From assembly GCA_025612245.1 (NCBI GenBank), contig JAAXKQ010000025.1:1-41218 (forward strand): a stretch of 41,218 nucleotides of DNA. The letters run 5' to 3'. Below are positions 34,721 to 41,218 of this stretch, one piece after another; position 1 is the first letter of the stretch; each line of letters begins with the position of its first letter. Origin of the DNA: Ignavibacteria bacterium (GTDB taxonomy: Bacteria; Bacteroidota; Ignavibacteria; Ignavibacteriales; SURF-24). A model generated the notes under the pieces. That model did no database searches and was not told where the DNA came from. It worked only from the letters and a program-made list of their open reading frames with translations. Position numbers and translations under genes: made by a program.

Positions 34721-34760
34721 CAATTCCCCCGGAAGCAGTTTTATTTACTGGAAAAATTAT

Positions 34761-35150
34761 TCAGGCGAAAAGGCTGAACAACAATATGCAAAGTACAATA
34801 ATTGAAATTATTGTATATGTGTAGTCCTTTTCAATTGTAAAGCCTATTATGGCAAAAATAACTCTTGCAACGGGTGTGGCAATCAAGATTAAAAGTCCCA
34901 GCTGGATTATCCCCTGGCTGCTTAATGAAAAAGCCTCACGCATAATTCCTCCGACGCTTTTTAGCTCCGCTGGTTCTCCCTTAAACACGGAATATTCGGG
35001 CAGTCTGAAACCGTTTTTTACAAGGTAGAGCACTGCGCCAATTGCAACAGTTAATGCTGCCAGAATTACTCCCGTTCTAAGCAGGTTCCCCATAATGTTT
35101 TCAATTGCCCTGTCATTTTCTATTCCTGTCGTTTTATTATCTTTTTTCAT
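34761..35150 (-). CDS. DUF1634 membrane protein
   Basis: 129 residues with three hydrophobic segments (about 25-45, 80-100, 107-128). The family is found almost always next to TauE/SafE transporters, as here. The start overlaps the upstream TauE gene's stop by four bases. A role as an accessory subunit of the exporter is an inference from this constant pairing. Confidence 0.85.
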   Translation of the reverse strand: MKKDNKTTGIENDRAIENIMGNLLRTGVILAALTVAIGAVLYLVKNGFRLPEYSVFKGEPAELKSVGGIMREAFSLSSQGIIQLGLLILIATPVARVIFAIIGFTIEKDYTYTIISIIVLCILLFSLFA

Positions 35151-35983
35151 ATCCTGCCCGTAATTCCATTATAGATCATTTCCAGTGCGAGCACGAACAC
35201 AACGACACTGAAGAGCAATCGGAGCCATTTGGTTCTTACCCTTGCAAGTATCCTGGCTCCAAGGACTGAGCCCAGTAGTACTCCCAGCATAACCGGCATT
35301 GCAAGTCCGGGGTCTATGTAACCTCTCGTAAGGTAAATTCCCGCGCTTGCAGCAGCAGTAACGCCAATCATGAAATTGCTGGTTGTAGTGGAAACCTTAA
35401 ACGGGATGTGCATAATCTTATCCATTGCAATAACCTTTGCGGCGCCTGAACCGATGCCGAGCAGTCCGGAAAGTGAGCCCGCAATGAACATCATACTAAA
35501 TCCGCCCGGCACGTTATAAACGTTGTAATGGACCTCCTCGCCCTTTACGGGATAGCTCCCATTCAGCCCTAGCCTGGTTGCCAGTTTGTCGGGAGCGCTG
35601 CCTGAAGTTTTAATGCTGTATTTACTCATTGAAGTAAGGGCAGAATAAATCAGTACAATTCCGAATATGACTGCAATTACTCCGGTTGATACGCTTGCAG
35701 CCAGGAATGCCCCGAATATTGCACCTATGGTTGTAGCGATTTCGAGAAACATGCCGATGCGTATGTTGGAAAAGCCTTCCTTTACGTATGCTGCAGCAGC
35801 ACCGGATGAGGTTGCTATTACAGAAACGAGCGATGCTCCAATGGCGTAGCGTATATCAACGCCAAATAAAAGTGAGAGCATGGGAACAATAACAACGCCG
35901 CCTCCAAGACCCGTAAGCGCGCCAAGCATTCCGGCTAAGAACGCTCCTGCTGAAATTATGAGTGTCCATTCCATTATATTCAT
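35147..35983 (-). CDS. TauE/SafE (TSUP) family anion permease
   Basis: 278 residues with seven to eight membrane segments in two inverted halves. The family motifs GALTGLGGGVVIVPML and GLLGIGSGAAKVIAMD mark the two repeats. Members export sulfite, sulfoacetate or related organosulfur anions, but the substrate cannot be told from sequence. ATGA overlap with the DUF1634 gene indicates co-translation. The upstream region 35984-36157 separates it from the divergent serine hydrolase and must hold both promoters. Confidence 0.9.
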   Translation of the reverse strand: MNIMEWTLIISAGAFLAGMLGALTGLGGGVVIVPMLSLLFGVDIRYAIGASLVSVIATSSGAAAAYVKEGFSNIRIGMFLEIATTIGAIFGAFLAASVSTGVIAVIFGIVLIYSALTSMSKYSIKTSGSAPDKLATRLGLNGSYPVKGEEVHYNVYNVPGGFSMMFIAGSLSGLLGIGSGAAKVIAMDKIMHIPFKVSTTTSNFMIGVTAAASAGIYLTRGYIDPGLAMPVMLGVLLGSVLGARILARVRTKWLRLLFSVVVFVLALEMIYNGITGRI

Positions 35984-36157
35984 CGTGAACCAGTTCTGTT
36001 GAATAGAGTTTCTATAATACCTGTCTATTAGATATGATATACAGTCTGCGGGAAAGTTTCAAAGCACAATTTTATGTTTATGCCGGAAATTAAATTTAGT
36101 GCTTTATAAAAAATTTATTAGATTAACTCATATCAAAAACAATCTTTTGGGCTACAA

Positions 36158-37681
36158 ATGAGAAAAAAGCTACTCCTGCCATTATTTATTCTTGTTCTTT
36201 TTGCAAACATTGCTGCTCAGGAAAAACTTCCTGCTTTTATTACGGACAGCCTCGATACATACGTCGAGCGCGCCCTTAAGGCCTGGAATATTCCAGGCGC
36301 ATCGGTCTGTGTTGTAAAAGACGGCAAAGTAGCCGTAATGAAAGGTTACGGCGTACGTGAAGCCGGAAAGAACGACAAAGTTGACGAGAATACCCTTTTT
36401 TTGATTGGCTCAAATACCAAGGCGTTTACAGGCACCGCGCTTGCAATGCTGGAAGAAAGGGGTAAATGTTCACTTAACGACAGGGTTCAGAAGTACCTTC
36501 CGGATTTCAAAATGAGGGACCCCTGGGTTGCCGAACACCTGAACCTGAGTGACATAGTTTCTCACCGGATTGGAATGGAAACCTTTCAGGGTGACTTTAT
36601 GTACTGGGATGCCAACCTGAGCACTCAGCAGGTTATAGAAAAGTTCGGCCTTCTTACTCCAAAGTACGATTTCCGCACGCGCTGGGGCTATACAAACGCG
36701 GGCTTTGTAATTGCGGGCGAATGCATAAAACAGATAAGCGGGCAAAGCTGGGCGGATTTTGTAAGGGAAAATATCTTCCGCCCGTTGAAGATGACGAATT
36801 CGCTTGCTCTTTTAAGCGAGATCCCACAGGCGAAAAACATTGCAAAGTCGCACGCAATTGTTGACGGTAAACTTTTGGTAGTTCCTTATCCCAGTGTGGA
36901 TCACCTTGCTCCTGCAGGCAGCATCGGCTCTTCAGCTTCTGATATGAGCCACTGGCTTATTGCACAGCTCGACAGCGGCAGGTACGAGGGCAGCCAGGTA
37001 ATTCCATATTCGGCAATCCGCAAAACCCGCCAGCCGCTCTCAATTCTGGGCAGGAATTCCAACCCGTTCGATAGAAACCAGTTCGGCCTTTATGCAATGG
37101 GCTGGAACATTGAAGCCTACAGGGGAAAAGAAGTAGTTTCTCATACAGGAGGCGTAGACGGGTTTGTAACCTCTGTTACACTTATACCGGGTGAAAAGCT
37201 GGGTGTTGTGGTGCTTACCAACAGCGACAACAATGGATTTTATACTTCCCTTAAGTGGGAAATTATAGACGCTTTCCTCGGGCTCCCTTACCGCAATTAC
37301 GACAAGTTCTACCTTGATGCTTACAGGAAAATGCAAGTGAAGGACGAGCAGGAGCTCAAAGCCCAGAGAGATACGGTCGACATGAACCTTAAGCCTGCGC
37401 TTGAGCTTGATGCATATACAGGAAGGTATGTTCATGAAGCCTACGGCTACCTCGATATAACACGCGAGGCAGAGACGCTTGTAATTACTTTTGAGCATCA
37501 TCCAGCGCTTAAAGGAAAGCTTCAATGCCTTGGCGGAAACCGCTTCCTTTGCACATACAGCGATCCTGTATTCGGAACCAAGGTTCTGCCTTTTACAGTT
37601 GAAGGTTCCGGAGTTAAATCCCTGACGCTCAGGGTGGCCGACTTTGTGGAAATGACAAGTTACGATTTTATAAAACAGTAA
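36158..37681 (+). CDS. Secreted serine hydrolase (class C beta-lactamase fold) with DUF3471 domain
   Basis: 507 residues with a signal peptide (about 1-20). The beta-lactamase/DD-peptidase domain (about 25-390) carries SxxK (Ser85-Asn-Thr-Lys88), the YxN motif (Tyr178, Asn180 in WGYTNAGF) and HTGG (in VVSHTGGVDGF), which stands in for KTG. A DUF3471 lipocalin-like C-terminal domain (about 405-505) follows. Such enzymes hydrolyse D-amino peptides, esters or cell-wall fragments; true beta-lactamase activity is not expected. It is transcribed alone. Confidence 0.9.
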   Translation: MRKKLLLPLFILVLFANIAAQEKLPAFITDSLDTYVERALKAWNIPGASVCVVKDGKVAVMKGYGVREAGKNDKVDENTLFLIGSNTKAFTGTALAMLEERGKCSLNDRVQKYLPDFKMRDPWVAEHLNLSDIVSHRIGMETFQGDFMYWDANLSTQQVIEKFGLLTPKYDFRTRWGYTNAGFVIAGECIKQISGQSWADFVRENIFRPLKMTNSLALLSEIPQAKNIAKSHAIVDGKLLVVPYPSVDHLAPAGSIGSSASDMSHWLIAQLDSGRYEGSQVIPYSAIRKTRQPLSILGRNSNPFDRNQFGLYAMGWNIEAYRGKEVVSHTGGVDGFVTSVTLIPGEKLGVVVLTNSDNNGFYTSLKWEIIDAFLGLPYRNYDKFYLDAYRKMQVKDEQELKAQRDTVDMNLKPALELDAYTGRYVHEAYGYLDITREAETLVITFEHHPALKGKLQCLGGNRFLCTYSDPVFGTKVLPFTVEGSGVKSLTLRVADFVEMTSYDFIKQ

Positions 37682-37801
37682 TTCTTTAATCTGAACGCTA
37701 AATATCTTCCGTGGTCGTTAAACGGCAGGGAGGCAACGGATTACATCCGGGAGCACTGGGAGCATAAGCGGGAGATGGTTTATGAGAAGGTCTTCAGTTG
37801 A
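37682..37801 (+). pseudogene. Gene-tail remnant after the serine hydrolase
   Basis: Thirty-nine codons follow the hydrolase stop in the same frame and end in TGA. They have coding-like content (YLPWSLNGREATDYIREHWE, then KREMVYEKVFS). There is no start codon before an internal Met near the end and no recognised family. It looks like the C-terminus of a lost gene. Confidence 0.4.
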
Positions 37802-37841
37802 AAAGACTCACAATGTTTCGAAAAAGGAATATTTGCATAAA

Positions 37842-37868
37842 TAAAAAGCCGGCTTAAAACCCGGCTCT
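37842..37868 (-). terminator. Terminator of the universal stress protein gene
   Basis: On the minus strand: GAGCCGGG, loop TTTTAA, GCCGGCTTTTTATTT. Confidence 0.75.
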
Positions 37869-37889
37869 TAAAAGTAAGTTTTCAGTATG

Positions 37890-38732
37890 CTAGGGCTTTA
37901 CGACGAGAAACTTACCCGGCAGCTGTTTTAATATAAATTCCATGTCATGCTGGAAAATCCTGTCGAAGACCTTAAGTTTTTTCCTGGGTCCCGGAACAAC
38001 AAGTATATCGCCCCCGATTTCGTGAATATACCTGTTAGCCTCCCAGCCCTGTCTTCCATACAGGCAGACGGGTTTAATCTTAATTCCCTTTATGTCCATT
38101 TCTTTTGTAAAAAGCGAGAGCTTATCTTCCTCCTCTTTCTGCCATTGTGTCATCTTATCCTCAACCTCAGAAATTGATCCCGAGTCCTGGACGGTCATTG
38201 CAAGTCCGGGTACCTGGAATTCGCGAAGGAGGACTATCTCTTTGGCATTTTCTAGTTTGGCGTATTCATAAGCCTTTTTAATTGTCGTTTCGCCTTCGGG
38301 CGTATAGTCAACGGCTATGCAGAACTTAGACACTTGTTTAGGCTCTTTCGAGGGGGTTGTCATAATAAGCACGGAAAATGGGGCGTTGCGCAGTATCTTG
38401 CGGGCAACGGAGCCGACGTAATATTTCAGAAGGTTTTCCTTTTCCAGGGCGCCGGCAACAAGGAGGTCAATTTTCTCCTCAACGCATTTTTTAATAATGG
38501 CCTCCGAAGGTTCTCCTCCAACCCAGCTCACCTTATAGGAGCCTTCTGTCAGCTTTGAATTGGAGACCATCTGTCTGAAGGTAGCCTCTTTTTCCCTGCT
38601 TTGCTCCCCGACGTGGATCAGGACCAGCTCAGCCTTAAACAGGTCCTGTAACTTTTTTGTTTCATTAAGCAGCGCCAGAGCATTAGGGGAAAACGTAACG
38701 GCCAGTGCAATTTTACGGAAAGGAAAATTCAT
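37890..38732 (-). CDS. Tandem universal stress protein (UspA)
   Basis: 280 residues made of two Usp domains (about 1-145 and 150-280). The first has KIALAVTFSPNALAL and DLLVAGALEKENLLKYYVGSVARKIL, close to the G-2x-G-9x-G(S/T) ATP-loop pattern but with the first glycines altered. The second (SKFCIAVDYTPEGETTIKKA; DILVVPGPRKKLKVFD) is more degenerate. Cytoplasmic stress-response role; ligand uncertain. It is monocistronic with its own terminator. Confidence 0.88.
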   Translation of the reverse strand: MNFPFRKIALAVTFSPNALALLNETKKLQDLFKAELVLIHVGEQSREKEATFRQMVSNSKLTEGSYKVSWVGGEPSEAIIKKCVEEKIDLLVAGALEKENLLKYYVGSVARKILRNAPFSVLIMTTPSKEPKQVSKFCIAVDYTPEGETTIKKAYEYAKLENAKEIVLLREFQVPGLAMTVQDSGSISEVEDKMTQWQKEEEDKLSLFTKEMDIKGIKIKPVCLYGRQGWEANRYIHEIGGDILVVPGPRKKLKVFDRIFQHDMEFILKQLPGKFLVVKP

Positions 38733-38858
38733 CTGTTGATTAAATTAGTTTATAAAATACACTATAAATTGATTAATAATTCTTAGAAAATCAATCAGTT
38801 TTCGCATCCCCATGTAATGCCGTAATTACTTTTCCCGGTTTTAGTATGTCAGGGAGCT

Positions 38859-39380
38859 CTATAGATATCTGGTCCTTATAATGTCGGTATGGTGGCGTTC
38901 ATGTCCCGCGGTAATAAAGGCCAGGGCCCTTACGGTAACTTCAAACTTGGAAGCCACGCCTTTTCTGAACCAGGCATCTGGCGGAAGAGAGCGGAAAAGG
39001 CTTATCGTTGAGCGTCTTACGTGCTGAAACTCCTCCACCAGGTCGTGCCACGGATACTCATTACAGTCGCTCTGGCGAACGTATTCATCCTGGTCAAATC
39101 CCGGCAGCTCCTGTCGGTCGCCGCGTGCAAAGCGGAGTGCGCGCATGGTAAAGATGCGTTCGGCGTCAATAACGTGTCTTAGTACCTGTTTGATTGTCCA
39201 TTTATCCGGCTGATAGCTTCTAATTGCCTGGGCGTCCGAGATTGCCTTAAAGAGAGTTGAGGCGGTTTCGAGCTGAAGTTCCAGGGTATGTAACAGGTCG
39301 CCATCCGGCACAGCGGAAACGTACTGTTCGTAGTATGGCGCATATTCGGTTGGATCAGGGCGCATGATAGCACTTTCCAT
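38859..39380 (-). CDS. DinB/YfiT-family metal-dependent protein
   Basis: 173 residues, a four-helix bundle. The metal triad is visible: His69 (LRHVIDAERIF), His160 and His164 (AGHERHHTDI). Members include thiol-S-transferases (bacillithiol, mycothiol) and proteins of unknown activity. ATG 39380 follows AAAGGA at a normal distance; the longer start at 39407 adds nine basic residues. It is the last core gene before the right tRNA scar. Confidence 0.9.
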   Translation of the reverse strand: MESAIMRPDPTEYAPYYEQYVSAVPDGDLLHTLELQLETASTLFKAISDAQAIRSYQPDKWTIKQVLRHVIDAERIFTMRALRFARGDRQELPGFDQDEYVRQSDCNEYPWHDLVEEFQHVRRSTISLFRSLPPDAWFRKGVASKFEVTVRALAFITAGHERHHTDIIRTRYL

Positions 39381-39693
39381 ATCTAAATCCTTTCGCTTTT
39401 TTTTCAATTTAACAAAATATATGCAATATTGACAGACGGGGGAGGGGGAAAATGCTTAACGTTTAATGCTTAATGTATTACTTTTTAATTTCTAATTTTT
39501 AATTTTTAATTTCAACGACCTCAGTTTGAAGAATTATTAGTACTCTCCGGGCAAGTGTACATATGTGCGTAACTGCTACCGCGTTAAAGGTAGCATATTT
39601 GGAGGAAACACTTCCAAATTTAATCTCCAACCTGCCCATTTCGGTTACATGTTTTTATGCATTACCCTGGTTGTGGTGGAGGATAGTTTAAAA
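39381..39693. other. AT-rich intergenic region with two small hairpins
   Basis: No gene seen. A run of short AT-rich repeats (TTTTTAATTT type) lies at about 39480-39515. Two adjacent hairpins follow: GCTACC/GGTAGC at about 39576-39595 and ATTTGGA/TCCAAAT at about 39597-39620. Their role is unknown. Confidence 0.4.
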
Positions 39694-39728
39694 TGAAAAA
39701 ACCCTTAAAACAAAAGCTTTAAGGGTTT
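39694..39728 (-). terminator. Terminator of the original right-hand tRNA gene
   Basis: On the minus strand, AACCCTTAAA and TTTAAGGGTT pair across an 8-base loop and run into TTTTTTCATTTT. It starts 6 bases beyond the tRNA 3' end, as expected for a tRNA transcript terminator. Confidence 0.75.
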
Positions 39729-39733
39729 CTTTG

Positions 39734-39764
39734 TAGCGGGGCTAGGACTTGAACCTAGAAACGG
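39734..39764 (-). tRNA. tRNA 3' fragment (T-arm and acceptor strand), attachment site
   Basis: On the minus strand the sequence has a perfect T-arm, CTAGG-TTCAAGT-CCTAG, then acceptor strand CCCCGCT and discriminator A at 39734. The 5' half, D-arm and a proper anticodon arm are missing to the right, where the integrase begins. The tRNA identity cannot be fixed from this part. Because the terminator lies to the left, the host side is left and the integrated element is right; the rebuilt complete tRNA should be at the element's other end. Confidence 0.8.
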
Positions 39765-39820
39765 TTTATAATCTGCTTCTAAATATTTTTCTGAAAGATT
39801 TCTTTAGAAAGGAATCTAAA

Positions 39821-40822
39821 ATGGAAAGCAAGTTCTGGCTAGCGAAGCATAAAAACGGAATTTATTACATATATTATGTTGATGAAAATAATCACAGGCA
39901 AAGCAAGTCCACAAAAACAAGATATAAGAGTGAGGCGCTATCGGCCCATAGGGAATTTTTAGGTAAAAAAAAGAGTGAGGCACTCCAGCTGCTGACATGG
40001 GGGCAGTTCAGAGCGGACTTTATAAGACGCTCAGAGAGCATCCATTCATGGAAGACAACGCTGGATTATAAGAGTACCTTTAACGAGATGGAAAAGCATT
40101 TTGGACTTATTAGCATCTCAGAGTTCACCCAGAAGGGGATAGAGGAATTTATCCATAGAAAGATCCGTGAGGAATCCCTTTACACGGGCAGGAGACATCT
40201 TATAAACATCAAAGCCATGTTCAACCATGCGGTGGAACTGAAGTTACTGGAACATAACCCTGCCTCAAACATTAAACGGATCCGCCCCCCTGAGAAGCTG
40301 CCCGCTTTCTTTACAAAAACTGAATTTGAACGGTTTCTTAACGTAGTAGATGATCTGGAGTATAAATCGGTCATTGAATTCGCCGTTAACACAGGCCTGC
40401 GCCAAATGGAAATTATCTCACTAAAGTCAGGTCAGATCGACAGGGTAAACAGGATTATCATACTCGATAATCAGCATCATATCACAAAGTCGAAAAGGGT
40501 CAGAACAATTCCCTTAAACAAAAGGGCATTCGAAATTCTGGAGGGGAGAAATAATGATCCAGTATTTTCCCGTGAAGGTCGACCTATCTTACCCGATCAT
40601 CTTCAGGACAGATTCAGAAAATATCTGCTTAAGGCTGAAATTAAACACAAATTGACTTTTCACTCCTTAAGACACACCTTTACCACCTGGCTTCTGCAAA
40701 GAGGAGCTTCAATTTATGAAGTCTCCAAACTCTTAGGACATTCAGATATTAAGACGACAGAAATTTACAGCCATTTGAGCCCGAATGACCTCAGGGGGTC
40801 AACTGATTTGCTAAATGATTGA
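39821..40822 (+). CDS. Tyrosine recombinase / integrase
   Basis: 333 residues. An N-terminal arm-binding-like segment (about 1-50) is followed by a SAM-like core-binding domain (about 58-145) and the catalytic domain (about 160-330). The active-site residues are complete: Arg194 (TGLRQMEI), His281 and Arg284 (HSLRHTF), His307 (LGHSD) and nucleophile Tyr316 (TEIYSHL). The enzyme should integrate and excise an element by recombining at the adjacent tRNA. ATG 39821 has AAAGGA at a normal distance; a longer TTG start at 39749 lies inside the tRNA fragment and is rejected. Its position 57 bases from the tRNA fragment, pointing away, is typical of genomic islands. No excisionase is visible. Confidence 0.93.
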   Translation: MESKFWLAKHKNGIYYIYYVDENNHRQSKSTKTRYKSEALSAHREFLGKKKSEALQLLTWGQFRADFIRRSESIHSWKTTLDYKSTFNEMEKHFGLISISEFTQKGIEEFIHRKIREESLYTGRRHLINIKAMFNHAVELKLLEHNPASNIKRIRPPEKLPAFFTKTEFERFLNVVDDLEYKSVIEFAVNTGLRQMEIISLKSGQIDRVNRIIILDNQHHITKSKRVRTIPLNKRAFEILEGRNNDPVFSREGRPILPDHLQDRFRKYLLKAEIKHKLTFHSLRHTFTTWLLQRGASIYEVSKLLGHSDIKTTEIYSHLSPNDLRGSTDLLND

Positions 40823-40837
40823 AGTCAGATTATTAAA

Positions 40838-40897
40838 GGTAGTCTCCCAAACAGAATAAATTGTTATATAGAGAAATATATTAAAATGGAGACTACC
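40838..40897. repeat. Perfect 10-bp inverted repeat downstream of the integrase
   Basis: GGTAGTCTCC (40838-40847) and GGAGACTACC (40888-40897) flank 40 AT-rich bases. There is no T-run after the second arm, so a terminator is doubtful. It might be a recombinase arm site or the ends of a tiny element. Confidence 0.55.
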
Positions 40898-41163
40898 GAC
40901 TACTGTAATTGCCTTAGTTTTCATCAAATGCGGCATTAATTCAATGCTGGAATACTACGTTAAAAATCTTGGAAAGCTGACAGTGATGTCCTTGCCGATA
41001 GTGAGAGAATTATGTTCCTAAATTTGTATCTGCTAGAAGAATTAAAGATCGGACACAATGACTATTTTGGTAACAAAGTATCCTTTATAAAGTAACATAC
41101 TATTAAAATACTACTCGTATTGAGGATGATCTAAGAAATATCCTAATCTATTTTTTAAAATCC
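40898..41163. other. Non-coding tail of the integrated element
   Basis: AT-rich. The only open stretch (about 40906-41021, no start near its 5' end) reads VIALVFIKCGINSMLEYYV and then GKLTVMSLPIVRELCS. It may be a remnant of a membrane protein. No recognisable gene. Confidence 0.35.
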
Positions 41164-41218
41164 AGAGTCTGTCCAAGAATCCGTGTAATTGACCGATGCA
41201 GGCCTAAACATAAGATTT
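41164..41218. repeat. Insertion-sequence end, right copy of the 55-bp inverted terminal repeat
   Basis: The exact reverse complement of bases 1-55. The element's outer end faces left (boundary at about 41163/41164) and its body would extend beyond the window. The flanking bases differ from those at the left end, so no shared target duplication is seen. Confidence 0.75.

Noticed and set aside
36281-36298. Perfect 18-bp palindrome GCCTGGAATATTCCAGGC.
   Set aside because: It lies inside the serine hydrolase gene and encodes conserved family residues (AWNIPG); likely chance.
39480-39515. Short AT-rich repeats that might be a CRISPR or tandem array.
   Set aside because: The units are only a few bases long and irregular; no spacer structure and no cas gene is present.
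39749-39820. Longer TTG start for the integrase.
   Set aside because: The extension lies in the tRNA fragment and lacks a ribosome binding site; ATG 39821 has AAAGGA.
1-41218. A circular plasmid or phage suggested by matching window ends.
   Set aside because: The ends match as inverted, not direct, repeats, so they do not close a circle; the content is chromosomal (trp operon, lepB).
1-41218. A giant composite transposon bounded by two insertion-sequence ends.
   Set aside because: The interior is mostly core genes and there is no matching target duplication; an assembly break at a repeated element is simpler.

Overview
The window looks like a fragment of an Ignavibacteriota (Bacteroidota/Chlorobi-group) chromosome, probably a metagenome contig. 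Two proteins carry the QNYPNPFNP-type C-terminal type IX secretion (T9SS) sorting domain typical of Ignavibacteria, there is a carboxypeptidase-regulatory-domain TonB receptor, and base composition is moderate with many AAG/CTT-rich codons. This placement is an inference from protein style, not from a marker gene.

The layout is roughly symmetric. The middle (about 3.76-39.73 kb) reads as ordinary chromosome. Each side is bounded by the 3' part of a tRNA gene that has lost its 5' half, and each fragment is followed, on the core side, by an intrinsic terminator. This is the usual scar of site-specific integration into tRNA genes. Left of the first scar (tRNA-Asp-like, 3714-3759) lie a MATE transporter, an N-terminally truncated T9SS protein and the C-terminal half of a HipA kinase joined to its end. 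Right of the second scar (39734-39764) a tyrosine recombinase starts 57 bp away and points outward. Both window ends carry the same 55-bp sequence in inverted orientation, which looks like the end of an insertion sequence and is probably where the assembly broke.

Within the core, in order: a Vat-type acetyltransferase and NagA; an ECF sigma factor / anti-sigma / zinc-ribbon membrane protein operon (minus strand); signal peptidase I; a CBS protein; a 1248-residue secreted TPR-transglutaminase protein; a DnaQ-like exonuclease; a TlpA-like thioredoxin; an acyltransferase-3 membrane protein; a zinc alcohol dehydrogenase with a small membrane partner; a TonB-dependent receptor followed by a LytS-type kinase and LytTR regulator; the complete trp operon (trpE-G-D-C-F-B-A); a LEA-2 protein; a Met/His-rich T9SS-secreted protein; a Nim/PPOX-like flavoprotein; a TauE/DUF1634 transporter pair; a class-C serine hydrolase; a tandem universal stress protein; and a DinB-family protein.

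The best regulatory find is upstream of trpE: a 31-codon leader reading frame with Trp codons at 14, 20 and 21, followed by a 15-bp GC-rich hairpin and nine Ts. This is the architecture of ribosome-mediated trp attenuation. The trp genes are tightly packed, mostly with 4-nt ATGA overlaps, and end in a terminator. Several short coding-like remnants between genes suggest ongoing gene decay. I saw no CRISPR array, rRNA or complete tRNA gene.
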